This document shows, in pieces, positions 48,459-61,972 of a stretch of DNA of 64,000 nucleotides. The DNA is from Panorpa germanica (Eukaryota; Arthropoda; Insecta; Mecoptera; Panorpidae): the NCBI GenBank assembly GCA_963678705.1, contig OY783212.1, positions 3,472,001 to 3,536,000 of the forward strand. Direction: 5' to 3'. A program made the translations under genes and the position numbers. The notes beneath the pieces were generated by a model. The model had not been told where the DNA came from, did no database searches, and saw only the letters and a program-made list of their open reading frames with translations. Position 1 is the first letter of the stretch, and each line of letters starts with the position of its first letter.

Positions 48459-49616
48459 AACGTTTAATGGAATTAATTTCCATTATTGCCAAAATAGAAA
48501 TTTATCTGTTAAATTCTAACTGCTCTATCGAGAAAGCTGTGAAACTGATTGTTAAATATTACCTTGGTAGGAAATTGTGTTGCTACGAGCTAGTTTAATT
48601 TTCTATGCGTCACACGGATATTAAGTAAAGTAAAGCAGCGTGCAAGATTCAACTTGCTACCGTATTACAAGCTAATTTAAGCGTTACATTTCTACTTGGG
48701 TTGAACACAAATTGAATTCTGCTTGCTGCTCAAATTAAGACAAAATATTTTTATATCTAATTAATATTCTATGATACACGAAACCTAAAAAATATAGAAC
48801 TTAATTCATTTTAAATGTTATGTGGATAAGTAGGGTAGCAAACCCCGGTCTTCATTCGTTTAGGGACATCAAATTCCATAACTATTTGCAAAACACAAAA
48901 TAAAAATGTTAAATAATATTCATGTAATCTTATTTCATTATTTTGTAAGTATTCTAAAAGTATTTAATCCTTAACAAAGCTTTTTTAAGATTTTTTTTTA
49001 AAGAAGTTCTTTTGAAATTGTGTGTATGCTAATGCGGAAAAGAATTCTTTTACTTATCAAAACCAATAAAAATAGGTCACAAAACATTGCATTTTAGGTA
49101 CCATTGTTTACGTAACAGGTATTTGTTATGTAAGATAAACGTTAAACACACGTAACTGTCATAAAGTGGGTAGTGATTTGATACAATTGAATTTGGCGTG
49201 GCATGAAAAATAAAATCTTTTTTCATTTGTTTTGAAACACCTCAAAAATAACAATTTCTGCAGGCCGCACATTTTATCTGAAATACCCTAAATATACCTA
49301 TCTTTTAAAAGTACGATTATGAAACAAAAAAGTTTCAAAAATATTTATGATCATATTTTCCAATCACACGTTATGTCCAACAAATAGAAGACAACTAAAT
49401 CAATCAAATAATAAACAGAAGTTGTATTAAAACAATTTCCATGAATTCACAGTTGACAGTGGTTTCGTGTATCTGTACTCTGTAGTCCTTCGTTCTCTTT
49501 TCGTTCATGCTCACAAACGAACACGACGTTCGGTATGTTTTCGTAGGACGGCGCAGTTACTCTACATGTCCCGGCTACGTTTAGTCTACATCATCGTAGA
49601 ATCGTCGTAGAGCCAG

Positions 49617-49624
49617 TATAAAAG
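49617..49624 (+). promoter_or_regulatory. Strong TATA box of an unidentified transcription unit
   Basis: TATAAAAG lies in a GC-richer block (49490-49665) unlike the surrounding DNA. AATAAA occurs about 470 bp downstream near 50087. No ATG ORF worth calling lies between. It could be a non-coding RNA promoter or the U3-R part of a solo LTR; I could not find matching LTR ends or a target duplication. Confidence 0.35.
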
Positions 49625-50119
49625 TGTGTGTTCGCGACAGAGGTGCAAGCCGCCCGAGTAACAAAAAAATATATCTATAAGTTTAGAAAAACAACAGGAA
49701 CCCAGGATATATAATAAAAAAATAAGAACACAGGGCGGCTGCTGAAAGGTTAGATTGATTTTGCAATCAAATCAAATGAAATTGTGTTAAATATGTGTTA
49801 GTTGAAGATAACAAATTTATTTAAATAAATATTAATGTTTTTCTTTTAAGTCAAGGGCAAATCGTGACATAGTATAGTATTTGTTGTGTGCGTGCCAAAA
49901 ATATTGTGTATATGTGATCCCGTGTTCTTGTGTGTGTGCTAAAAAAACACGGCATGTTTTATATGTAAGAAATATTTTGAGGTTAGAAATGACAAAATCG
50001 AAATTTGACATTGTGGGATCATTAATTGTATATATTAATTGTTTCTGTTGTATATTTCAAGCTACAATGTCTGTTTTTGCATTATTTAAATAAATTTGTT
50101 ATCTATTAACTACATTTAA

Positions 50120-52080
50120 CCTTGATTATATTATCTATATATTATCCCGCGTCCCTGAACTCTAAAGTATACATTATAGAATATCTTTGGCGGTAGGAAT
50201 TGTAAACATGGCGCCTGTGTGATGCCAGAAATGTTTTATTTTTATTTATTGAATAGAAAGAAACAATTTCTAGATGATAGTTATTGTAACTTAATTGTCA
50301 TTTATTTCAAATAGTGTTTTGTAGATATCGTGACCGTGACAGTGCTAGCTTGCTGCTCGTTTATTATTAATGAGTGCCACGGAATGGAATATAACAATAA
50401 ATCGAACTTTTGTTAGTTTCTGTTAAATATTTAATATCTGCTATCGATATACCATTACACAGATATACCATATTTTCTACGTTGCCATAGGTCAGATGCT
50501 ATTTTTGTCTTAAGATATTTGTTTACCTAATTTACGGTTACTTAAAATTTATTAGATTCTAACTGTGATCTCACACTGGAGCATACTAGTGCTCCCAATA
50601 ACAAATTTTCAATACACACACAAAAAAATTTAGTTATTCACCATTTTTTTAATTATATCTAATCGGAATTGCCTCACAACTTGAATTTACGAAATTGATA
50701 CATTACCAAAAAACCCAAATAATGAGATATTTTCATGAAAAAAACCCTTCCACCCAGATGACAATAGAAAAACCCATATCTGGGTGAAAAAAACAAGATT
50801 GGAAGCCCTGAAACAGACTAATTACAACCTACCTTTTACAGTACGATGTATTGTAGTTATTTGGCATAAACACTGTTTATTATGAGAGGATGATTGTACT
50901 TTAATGTTTATCAATACACTCTAGATAGTTACGGTTATTCTGAGTAGTAGGTCCTAAAAAAATTCGACTTCATATTCTAACACAATCAGAGGTACATCTG
51001 TACCATTTCCATTGTTGATTATTATAACAAAAAAAAAACAATTTGTGGGGTATAAACTGCCGATATTACTAAAAAGCACTGACTCACTTATTTTTCTATA
51101 AAGTATATAGAAACGAATAAGATAAAGTTAATTATCGTATTACAGATTTATACCGCTCTTATAACCTCTTTTAAGTATAAGTCGCCGCCGAACTCTCGTA
51201 ATTTGAACTATAGTTCGATTTTTGCAATAAGCATATATTTAATAAGTAAACAAACAGTAATATTAACACGTAATTAAAATTTAAGAGGAAATACAGATCA
51301 GCTTCTTTATGGACAATGATGTTATATATACATATTCATTATATACTCAGACCTATTCTAATTTCAAAACAGACAACAAATCTAAATTCAATACTATATT
51401 TCTAAATTCATAATTGTTCTTCTTTAATATTCTTTTTTTAATATATATTTGAGTGCATTAACTTTCATTAAAAGTTATTAGCAAATAGCACTTAAAAGAA
51501 TTTATAATTTACAGCTTATAGATACGAGTGTGGGTACTTAAAATAAAGAGATTAAATTAGTAAATTCTTATTCTAAATTGAAATAAATACAAATATTAAG
51601 AACACATAAAACTGTATTTCTTTGATAAACAAAGAACCTAAGGCTTTTCGAATTGCCTTTGTTAAAACAAAATCCATAACAATGCCTTAATTAACAAGTT
51701 TTGTAATCTACTTTTTTATAATCATTAATTATTTTCAATTTACTCAGTGACCTATTGACACTACCTGTTGTTACTTGCAATGAAAAAACAACATTATTGT
51801 GTATTCCTAATCTATTGTATTAATTTTGCTGATTTTGTTGAAACGATGCCGATGCAACGTTGTGTTTAAAGAATCATGTAGATAAATATGTTGGGCAGAT
51901 TGTTTGCATTAAACTATTTTTATAACTTTTCAGAGAAAATATTTATTTATAAATTTTGACATGTAACTGTTGTTCTTGTGTGGGAGGCTGAGGTCATATC
52001 TTGTGCAATACTATTAGCGAAACATATGCTTCTACCGTTATTTTATTTATAAATATATAAATACGACTCAAAGTTAATTT
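50120..52080. other. Intergenic, no gene seen
   Basis: AT-rich DNA without a supported ORF, RNA gene or bounded repeat. Confidence 0.5.
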
Positions 52081-52186
52081 TATACAGGGTCTCCCGTACA
52101 TATTTTGTCTTATTTAGAAAGGAGATAGATTCGGCCAAGATCTACCACAATATAAATATTTTTCTCCTTTTAATGCAAATTTTACC

Positions 52187-52370
52187 TACGTCTTTGATTG
52201 TGAGAATTTTCGGCATCATTTTCGAACACTTTTTGCATGTTAAAATTGTTATGTAAAATTTACCGTACGGATTTCTTATCAATTCCTACAGTTTCAGCAT
52301 CGCACGAATACTTAACCGACGGTCAGATCGAATCAGATTACCGATTTTTTCGGAAGGGCGACCCGGGCGT
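52187..52370 (-). pseudogene. Mariner-type transposase remnant
   Basis: One minus-strand frame reads GRPSEKIGNLIRSDRRLSIR, then has an in-frame stop, then KKCSKMMPKILTIKD. The GRP linker, SDRRLSIRA helix and KMMPKILT segment are typical of the mariner transposase DNA-binding region. The catalytic DDD core is absent. TACAGGGTCTCCC at about 52084 may be a decayed end of the element. Confidence 0.6.
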
Positions 52371-52399
52371 AAAACGTTGAAAACCCTTAAACGCTAAAA

Positions 52400-53589
52400 A
52401 AAATAAAGCTTCATTGCCATTCACTTCTTTCAATAAATTATAAGTTTCAGTAGCGGTTTTTGATAAGTTGTTGATCTATTGTTACACTTAACATTTTTCC
52501 GGCGAAACAAAAAAAAACAAATCTAATGCGAACAAAGGATACGGCTATAATGATTTGTTTACAGAAGCGATAAAGAGCTGTAGGTCTTTCTCTTTGTAGG
52601 TTTTTCATTTAAGATATATTTATAATTTTTTCAATGGTTCATGTCTTTCGTCCAATTGGTCAAATGTCTCACCCTATTCTAATTATTCATAATGTATATA
52701 ATTATTTCAATTTTCACATTTTTTTTTGTAAGTTCCTTCTCACGAAATAAATTAAAACCTTATAAATCTCAGAATATTTATACTTCTATTTACAGTATAA
52801 GATAATTTATATATTAAATTTTTAATTAAAATGTTTAAGACTCAACTAAATGCTTTACTTGAATTAAATTATGATCATGCATACTTATACATCTTAGTTA
52901 CCTTAATTATGCAGATTATTTTAAACTAAATGAATCCGACAAATTTTGAATACCTTGGCGTTTGGTACCTTGCCAATTTGTTGTCAACAGTTCTAAAAAA
53001 AATGAAAATATAAGAAATTACTTATTTTATGTTTGATTCATTTTGTTTTCAAACTGAAAATACATTATGTAGTTAGTAGTATTAAGTAGTCTGCCAAAAT
53101 AATTTAGAAAATATCAAATTACTTTATTTATAGATTATACCAAGCCAATTATACTTGTTCGAGTATTTCACCAAAAGTTGCAAGTGTTGTAAACAAAACA
53201 AATGCTGGTGAAATTTAAAAATCGCTAAAACTTTTAAAATGCAATAATAAATAGTGAAGTAGATGTCCATGGTGTCGTTTTATAATAGCGATAGCTTGTT
53301 TGTAGTCAACAACTACAGTGATGGTTGATTGTAAGTAGCAATAGTCTGGAAAGCCTTTTACATGTTATTATTTAGGTGAGCTGTGAGCTTCACTAACACC
53401 AAACTGTGTCTTATGTAAGATGGAGTTCATTCCAAAAAGGAAAGAGAACTCGTTAGAGCGAGAGAGTGCAGTTATTCATGAGAGAACTGTAGCTATAAAG
53501 CACGTGATCAATGGATCAGAAACTTTGAAGGTAAAAACAAAGAATTACACAGGTAGTTTATTTTTCCTATTTGTAATTGGTACAAACAC
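52400..53589. other. Intergenic, one weak ORF only
   Basis: At 53420 a plus-strand ATG opens a 57-codon frame (MEFIPKRKENSLERES...) that could splice at LK|gtaaaa. It runs tail-to-tail into the odorant-binding protein gene. No domain or promoter was seen, so no gene is called. Confidence 0.4.
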
Positions 53590-54090
53590 TTAATACATAG
53601 GAGCTTCGTTTAAACATTTTGATATATTTGCTGCTTTCTCACAATGATTTTCAATATCAGGAAAACTGCAGTCGCTCATCAGTGTTAGCACAGTTTCAAG
53701 TTGACGGTCGGTTACAGAAGCACCATTTTGCGAAAGAAGAAATGTCATGCCTTCTCGAGGAGTGAAATTAGCGTTTTCATCCATCATAAATGATCTTTGG
53801 TTAAAACATTTGAAGTAGCATTGCTCATTCGATGACATTTCGTCATCGTTAGTTAATAGGGTCAACATATTCTCATGATCGCCATCTCTTACAACATTGT
53901 TCTCACGTTTGCAGTCACTTGCTATTTCATCTGGATGTTTCTGAAAGAAACTATGCTGAAGTTTTCTTTACACTTTATATATTACACAGTCACTAAGTCA
54001 CCAATATCACTATGATACACATATTACGTAAAAATTACTTACCGAGTAAACAATGGTGATGAAAGTTAGAAATATTATTAGTTTGAACAT
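53590..54090 (-). CDS. Odorant-binding protein (classic six-Cys, PBP/GOBP family)
   Basis: A small secreted carrier of hydrophobic ligands such as odorants in sensillum or other extracellular fluid. Two exons, 54090-54043 (signal peptide MFKLIIFLTFITIVYS) and 53940-53590, join in phase 0 and give 132 aa. The six cysteines follow the classic OBP rule. C1 is in ASDC. C2-X3-C3 is CYFKC. C4-X8-C5 and C5-X8-C6 lie in the C-terminal part (DCSF, NHC, SKC). The C4-X8-C5-X8-C6 spacing and the one-intron signal-peptide exon are normal for the family. It stands alone, with no second OBP in this window, although many insect OBPs are clustered. Expression site cannot be told from sequence. Confidence 0.93.
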
Positions 54091-54122
54091 GTTGGTAGTG
54101 GTTAATCAAATGTTTGAATTGA

Positions 54123-54153
54123 ACTGAAGTTTTTTGCTGATAACTCTGCTATA
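54123..54153 (-). promoter_or_regulatory. Core promoter of the odorant-binding protein gene
   Basis: On the minus strand TATAGC lies at 54153-54148 and an arthropod initiator TCAGT at 54127-54123. The putative start A at 54125 is 28 bp from the TATA edge and 35 bp before the ATG. The spacing is what a TATA/Inr promoter needs. Confidence 0.55.
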
Positions 54154-54199
54154 TCTATGTCGTGGTTAATAATAATAATAAGTGCAAGGGTCATCTGTT

Positions 54200-55612
54200 A
54201 TGATAGCAAATATTTTTGTAATATCTGAATCGGATTATAGGAAATCTTGACAGTTCTCTATTATATCTGTCTTTGACTCTGTTGTCTATAAATACATTGT
54301 GTATATATTTATTTAAATTAAATTTGTACTATTTGTTTTAATTCATTCAACTATAAAAAACCTATTTTGGATATTGTAAAAGTGATAACTATCAACAACA
54401 ACAATTTATGAAATTTGGTTCTTGTTTAGAAATGGTATGCAAAATTTTTTTTTTTGCTAGTTTTCCTGGAGTATTATACTATTTTGGAATCCTGAAGAGT
54501 TGCGCCAATTTTTAAAAAACTTGCCATAGTAGTGTTCATACGTTTTTTTTACACCACGATGAGTTAAAGTAGACAGAAAGTAAAAATCTTTAAACATTTT
54601 AGGGAAAAAAATAATTTTGATTGATTTTTTGTAAAAACTACTTGCATTCTGGGATTTTTAATGGTTGTGGTGGATAGCAGTGCTATTTAGGTTGCCGATA
54701 AAAAAAAAATCAGAAATATTTGAAAAATTGTGGTCATGGTAGTTAAAACCATCTTAAGGTGTTTCAATCTTCGAATTTTTTAAATTTTTTTTTCTAATTC
54801 CTAAACAAAATGAGATAAATTTTTTTTTTCTTGTGTAGTCATGAGCAGGACCACCTTCTGTTGCCCGCTTATCGTTGAATATTGGGACACCCTGTATATT
54901 GTAATATATTAATTAAGTAGGTAACAAACCAAATTATAACAAAAGTTTGAAATCAGCTCCAGATTTACATTACAGTATTTAAAACATATTGCAAACATTG
55001 GAAAGACAATGAACCTCAATAAAAACACAAATGAAATGAATAAAATGTCAAATGAACCATTCCGCATATTTACTCGTTACTCGTTTATGATTTTTATCAC
55101 AACAATGGAACTTCCATTGTGTCAAATAGAATGCCATCAAACAATAGCCAACAATAACGTTCAAAAATAACTCTGCAAACAATAGTGATTACTAGAACCC
55201 CAACCCAGAACTCTTACGAGCCTTTACGAGTACCTACTAGCGGTGCAAATAGAAATGAGTAATCAACCAACCAACCGACCGACGCAACGCTTGGCGTCTC
55301 GACGCTTCAACACTGACTGTGTGAGCATTGCTCTATAATACGTGTAAAATATGTCGTACTACGCGTGTACAATTATAAATTCTATTTTCATTCATAAAAC
55401 TTTGCGTATATCATGTTTGTATCACAAGTTCTCTGCGATAGTGTGTCTGTGTGTGTGAGTGTCGATGTGAGGAAATATAAGGGAGATTGTTTATACAAAG
55501 TCGATCGTTTTCCGAGGTTGTTTGCACAATAGAATCAATAGAGCTAATGTTAGTTATTATAAAGAAATCATGCATTATTTAATACACTTATAGCAGGGAT
55601 GGAGAACCTCGA
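54200..55612. other. Intergenic with a transposon-like end
   Basis: Poly(T)-rich DNA at about 54430-54840 ends in GGGACACCCTGTA (54884-54896), a terminus shared by many insect transposons. Its partner end was not found. A GC-richer block at 55190-55330 looks promoter-like but has no gene attached in this window. Confidence 0.4.
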
Positions 55613-55702
55613 GAATTTTTTTAATAATAATTCACGGACTTCTTAGCTTCTTAATTCATTTTATTAACAATTTACATATTTACATTTCATTTATTATTAC
55701 AC

Positions 55703-55971
55703 CTAAACTTTTAAACCCGCTATATTCCATATCCTGTCTATCACTAAGCACACTGGCCACCTCGGATATCTTAGTAGTTCCTGCATACTCGTTGGCAGCA
55801 CCACTCCATTTTTTACCAAAACTCTGTACAAATTATTTCTGCAGGCCTATGTTTCTGTACATTGGAAGATCAAATGTTCTGGATCTGCTACCCCTTCTCC
55901 ACAATTGCATATATCTTCTTGCACCAAGTGATTTCTTTTAAGATGTGCCAATGCCCCTGTATGGTCTACCC
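55703..55971 (-). pseudogene. 3' end of a non-LTR retrotransposon (LINE) ORF2
   Basis: The minus strand reads HTGALAHLKRNHL followed by a CNCGEGVADPEHLIFQC motif, the C-terminal CxC...H...C region found after reverse transcriptase in R1/Jockey-type elements. An in-frame TAG interrupts it at 55849, and the frame then continues to a stop at 55703. The 3' UTR appears to run to about 55615. The element is 5'-truncated and dead. Confidence 0.7.
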
Positions 55972-55999
55972 TCTACAGAAATTTTTAAGCTCGTCCTTT

Positions 56000-57700
56000 T
56001 CTCAAGGTTCCACCCACTTAGTTTTTCCCAACTGATCTTTTAAAACTAAATTCAGGAAAAATTGTGCCATTGGCATAATTCTAACGAATATTGTCATTTA
56101 CGAGTGAAGGTGGTGTAGTAGGGCGCACTACTAAATGGACGTTAAATATACGCAAATGCCTTTAAACAACTGAAGTAACTCAGAATTTAAGAATACTGAA
56201 TAAATCAGCTACGAGTGGTTATTAATTAATTTAATGTGGCACAAACAAACGATCAGCGTATAGAAAATACGCAGCGCATACTCGACTTAAGAAGCAGTCA
56301 GTAGTAAAGAGCTAGTTAGTCAGACAGTCAGCGAGGAGTCAAATGAACAAGTGCTAAGCAGTATTAATTATTCTAAGAGGTGTGTTGTAAATTGTTTTCT
56401 TTTATGAAAAAAAGCACCTTTAAAAAATGTAATTGTTAAAATATTTACTTCTGCTCGGTAATTAAAAAACCCAAGCCGCGCGCGCGTGGCTTCTGCAAAC
56501 AGAGAAGGTTCCAGAGCAAGACTCTTAATATTTGGTGTCAGAAGAGCGATAACTGCACCTAGATATATTTGTAATAATATTTTAATGATATAAAAGTATT
56601 CAATCATTATAAGTTTCAGTAGTTATGTAGTTTTGTTTGTAGTTTTAAAAAAGCATTTCGTATAATTCAAACTTGGAAATAATTTAAGATCAGTTTTTAT
56701 TGCCTTAGTTTTCTAATTGCAACTTAGTCGTGATAGTTTTAATGCAAAAAACTTCTAAGCAACTAATGCTATAAATATGAATATCATGGAAGTAGTTTTT
56801 TAACTTAAAAGTAATCAAACCACGTGATCAAACTTTTAATGAAAATAGTTATATGTTTATAGAATGACAGCTGCTACTCTTAGAGATTCGTTTAAAATAT
56901 CGAAATACATATATTTATTAATAAAGCCATGCGCGCATTGCGAAAAAGTGCAGTACGATATTTCTATCGCAGTTCTGCAAATGCCGATTTAAAAATAGGT
57001 AATTTGATGCAAATTTTCCGAATGGTGTTTCTTCGCAGTGCGGGTCTAGCGTAATTGTCAGACAATTCTTTTATTCACAAAAGAAAATAAATTACAAAAA
57101 CACAAGTATATTCTAAAATATGAGTCATTAAGAAAATGTAAAATTTAATTTTCGTTCGATTTAATAAATAATTAATTTATAGGAAATAACAACATGTCAG
57201 GCTTACAAATTTCATAAACTATAATTGATTAACTTAACAGTAATTGAGATAAATAATAAATGCTAATTACTTCGTATAGCAAAGTAAGTCAATTTAATAA
57301 TTAAAACGGTATCAATAAATTTCTAATTTGACTTATGTGTATTCATTATTCACAATTTTTTGAGTTGTCGTCATTGTGTCACAATCATTAGAAATTAATA
57401 ACTTTTTAGTTTATTTTTAAAACTTAAAAATACTTTAAGCCCTTGTATTCTTTAAGCAAAGTATTTATTGTAAGAAATAATTAAATAGGTCTTTTTATAA
57501 CATACGACGTGTATGTCATTTTTTATTAATTTCCGTTTAGAGTGTTGCATTAATATTTAATTAGCTTCCTTCATTTAACTTAAGAAAACGTTTGTAAAAT
57601 AGTTCGCATTTCAAGTTTTATCTTTTATCGCTATAGTTTGAAACTTCCTAAACTTTACGAAAAATATTTGGAAACGAAGTTCATTTTACCCCGAAGAGTT
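56000..57700. other. Intergenic, no gene seen
   Basis: AT-rich with a small GCGCGCGC patch at about 56477. The minus-strand ORF at 56368-56607 has no domain or splice context. Confidence 0.5.
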
Positions 57701-58138
57701 GTAAGCTTCATTCTCACTCACTGTTTTAATATTTAATTTTTTATTAAAATATTTAGTTTTTATTTAATATTTTAATCTAGATTTTAATTACGCATGTTTC
57801 GTTAGTAATATACGTTTTAACAGTTCATCAGTTTGACAAAATTGAATGTGGAATAATTAAAATTGCTGTTTTTAATAACAATTAATAATAAAAATTGTTT
57901 TTATTTCTTTATTTTTGACAAACTGACATTGAACTTCTTTTAAAAATAAATCTTACTACATTTTGACACACTGTTACATTTTGGAGGTTATAATATAATA
58001 TAGTGTTTAAATTTTCGACCTTGTATGGTTCCAAAAAGACAAAGAAGACTTAAGAAAAAGTAAAATTAAAAATGGTACTGGAAATGATTACGTATAAGGT
58101 CATATGCTAAACAATTTATATTAAATACAAAATAAAAT
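57701..58138 (+). mobile_element. Second, diverged copy of the CATTCCCACTCACTGTT MITE
   Basis: It starts TCATTCTCACTCACTGTTTT and follows the 38909 copy through shared blocks (TCTAGATTT, TTTTTGACAAACTGACATT, AAAAATGGTACTG, GCTAAACAATTTA). It lacks the right terminal repeat, so it is truncated, and carries extra sequence near 58015-58065. Confidence 0.7.
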
Positions 58139-58139
58139 T

Positions 58140-61100
58140 CAAACGGATCTTATATACTCATCTTAGTTCTCATTTCAGTATAATTAGAAATATAATGCTT
58201 GCACTAGCTTGTAGCACGCTAGCAAATTGACGCTGCATTACAATTTCTATTAGAGAAGACTATTATTAAAACACGAAATTCTGATTTTTTCCATTGTTTT
58301 GAAAATTATAAACGTTGCGTTACTGAAACTATTATAACTTGTAAAGTAATGGTCCGAATGCTATGAAATTTTTAGACATATTATTTAAAGGTTGATACGT
58401 AAGAACCGCCAGCATTATGCTGCCATACAGATATTATTTAAAGACAGTTTTGTCTATAGTGTGCACTAATCCATACTGAAAGTTTTGATTGGTTGTTGGT
58501 AATCGCGTGAATAAGAATAGTATTCCGCAGTTGTAATAAATAGGATTTATTTGTAATTCGATAAGGTTGTAACTTACAACATGGCAGCCTAGTAACACAA
58601 AAACGTTTGGTATTTGAACAATAACATAGATATATTTCTCTTAATTGTAATTTATATGGATTACCACTTAATTGTTATTTATATGTAAAGGGTTGTAATA
58701 ATTTCTCTATGCGCTTTGTTTTCTCCATGACGCCGTGGTCCATGATATATGACTGCGCATGGTATTGCATAACGCAGTCTCCACAGAGCTACATTCATCA
58801 ATTAAATGAGCATACTAAAGTTATTTTTGGTTAAAACTGTCACAGAGAAATGTAATGCAAACAGTAAACTACATTTGATCTATTGAACTCGTTGTCATTT
58901 CGAGTTAAATATTGAGTTTAACTTCGAAGTGGATTACAACTGAGTGACTTTGAATCATATGAAGTTTGCACACGTTATGTGGTACCTAATACTCCTAAGG
59001 AGTTGGAGTTAATGAGGTCGGGAGGTCGTTGACTTATTGCTTCTTGGTTTGAATTATAGATTTAGCGGATTATTGATGTAAGATTATAAGATATAAGGAA
59101 CATGATTTTGTAGATATTTTAATCAATCTTATGTGTTGCTTCTGAAATCGAACACTTTTATTTTAGTAATTTATACATACACATTATAATAATTACAATG
59201 TTTAACTTAAATCATACTATCTTACTTGAAATCAAAGAAACGACATTTAAAGTTTATTATTTAAATTGTCAACTTCTTTTTATCTAATTTTATAATAACT
59301 TAACATTATGCACAGTCAGTTGGCCGTTGGTATACACTACAATGAAAGTAGCTATAACTAATATATACAGATGATCAGACCAGAATTCATTTGTAATATC
59401 TCTGGTTAGTGTTACCAGCTAAAGAAATATAATTTCTTTGCACAATATACGCAAAGGTTTCAGGTACATACTTGGAATAGATCCATACGGATTTGCTGAA
59501 TGTTAACGGGGGTGTAAAACTTATAGGCTTCTTGACTCAGTGTCTATTTGTCACGGATTCCAGTTTATCTAATGTAACAGTAGATACCCAGGATTAGTGT
59601 CGTAACGAGAACCTGATAATGACAAAAATATTAAAAAATGCAATGTAACAAGCTTATTAATCTTATCAAAATGAATTTCCTGCATCAGACCCGCTTTTAG
59701 GATTGGAGGGCCCTCGGCACAATTTGTGAGGAGGCCCTATGTTGTCTATGCTTAAAAGAGGGTCTAGGTTTTGTGCCCCAACCAATTCCCGTGGCGGGTA
59801 CAGGATAAAGCAAGTGCCCCTACTATTGGAAGTTCCTAGATCCAGTGGGCACTTCAAATAAAACAGGTTACGTCCTTATTATCAAGATGGGAGCTAATAA
59901 AAGCGCCCTGCTCCCGAAAAATTCAAATTTAAATCCAATTTGCTACCCAAAATGTAAGGTTCGATGACAGATTTTCTACGCTATTTCTTTACACATAAAT
60001 ATTGATTAATAATATGTATTTACCGTAATGATTACTTTGATTGAATTAAGTTCATAATTTTGTTGTTTGTTCTAACAATATCCCTTACATCATTATGACA
60101 GATTATAAAATAAATTTGTCGATCGGGTTTTCTAATGTATCATATTCCTGACATAATCTATATCTTCCGGTAAAATATTTCGTTAAATTAGAAATAATAT
60201 TTTCCGGTATCTTTTTGACACATGTCATTTTTACCGCTATCATGTCGTTAATGGATAAGAAATAAAATCGATTTTCCACAGACTTTACTACGTCTCTATT
60301 AAATTGACACCCAACTGTTGAGAATATTGGAACGCTGTGCCGGAACATTTCTCTAGTGAACATCATTAACAACCGATTCTCAAAGTTTTATTTTGGAATC
60401 AGAATTGGAGAGCCCGTTTCGGAAACTTCGTCAGTATATACTAGTGTTATATAAATTTATAGAATTTAAGATATTGTTCATAACCCAAATTAAAGTGCCC
60501 CTCTTTATATCGCTGATATAAATTGTATCCACTCACAATTGACCTTCGCGAAAAACATTATGTCCAGTCATAATTGCCCCGATTGAATCTGGGCCATTTC
60601 AACATTTCAGACATTAGACATTTGTCTTACTTGTTTATTGATTAAACCGCACCTGATATGTTTTTAAGTAATGGTTGTTAAATCTAATAGAAAACTAATT
60701 AATCAAAAACACAAAAAAAGTTACAAAAAATAAATTTCTCGCCACGATATTTTAAAAAGCATTTTTTTACTTTTGAAAACAACAGTTTTTCATATAATCT
60801 TTATTATATTAATATCACATAAAATGTTCCGCCCCTCTCCAACCCTTCAAGTAGTACAATTAGGTTACAAGTAATTTATCAAAGTAGAGACACAAACATA
60901 GACAGAAACAGGGAGGGTAGCTGGAGGAGGAGGCATTTACAGTGATAAAGTAATGTATTACCTTAGTAAAAAAAAGAAGCTTTTCATGAATATAAAATAA
61001 CAAAAAAAAACCTCTACAATTTTCTTTTAAATACTTTTTTATCTAGCAACCATTTTCCGGTAAGTTTTTCTTCTTATTTTACTACTAACTTCACCTCCAA

Positions 61101-61608
61101 GTCAACTATTTTTGCTCACATTGTTGTGGTATCACATTTTGCACTAAAACATTTTTTTTCATTTTGTTGTTCTGAATTTACGAAAGTTTACAATGTTTTA
61201 AAGATTTTCTGAGGAGGTTTTTATAAACTTTGTTGTAAGCAAGTTTATTTTTTGAGTGCCTTAACTCTTCCTAAATCCCTCTCTCGCCGATTCCATTGTT
61301 TCGAAAGTATAAATAATTTATCTGATTATGCATAAATATATTTTCCTGAACGTAACGGAATTTTTGACCACATCGTTTTCAAATATGTTAAATAATAAAT
61401 AAGTGAAAATTATTTTTAGTTGACATAAAAATAAAACAAAAGTAAAATATGTATGATGGTTAAAAATACTGACAAGTAATACGTAAATATATTGTTTTGC
61501 CATATAAAGGTAAGCGTCCTCAGGTCTAAACTACTTACATCAAACGCATTGGGTTTATTAAGTAAAACGTGGAAGAGAAGTGAAGCTGGAGAAAATGCGT
61601 ATGCAATG
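58140..61608. other. Intergenic with possible hAT debris
   Basis: No gene is supported. At about 59688-59855 the ends CAGACCCGCTTTTAGG and CCTAGATCCAGTG, with GGCAC/GTGCC just inside, suggest a decayed hAT MITE, but no target duplication was seen. The ORFs at 59666-59857 and 60103-60372 are not credible. Confidence 0.35.
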
Positions 61609-61617
61609 CGTAAGGTT

Positions 61618-61972
61618 CAGAGGCGGCATTAGGGGGTGGTAAGCAGGGCAACCTTGCTCTTGTGGGGGCCTCGCATTCTCGCGCAACAACCCAAGTAGAA
61701 AAATTCATTACTATATACGTATTTGAATCTCGCGCCTCGCTCTTTAGAAATTCCACTAGAATCACTGCGTCTATCTTTTAAGGCATTCATGTGCCTTAGT
61801 TTATCATAATTAATATTAGTCGTCTTTGTGCTTGTTAACTTTTATAAATCTTTTAGTATAAAATTTTATTTCTCGTCAATTATCATCAAAAATACTTACT
61901 TCCGATTTGCATAAAATATACAAAGAACAAGGGCCTCGCAAGGATCTGCTGCCCGGGGCCACGCCGCCCCTG
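61618..61972. mobile_element. hAT-type MITE with target-site duplication
   Basis: The 355-bp block begins CAGAGGCGGC and ends with the complement of CAGGGGCGGC. Both arms continue inward to the CCTTGC and GGGGCCTCGC motifs. CGTAAGGT occurs at 61609-61616 and again at 61973-61980, an 8-bp hAT-type duplication with one extra T on the left. There is no ORF. Confidence 0.75.

Noticed and set aside
53420..53592. 57-codon plus-strand ORF next to the odorant-binding protein gene
   Set aside because: Too short, no recognised domain, no promoter; kept only as a note in the gap entry.
59666..59857. 63-codon minus-strand ORF
   Set aside because: Falls in apparent hAT debris with no homology or context.
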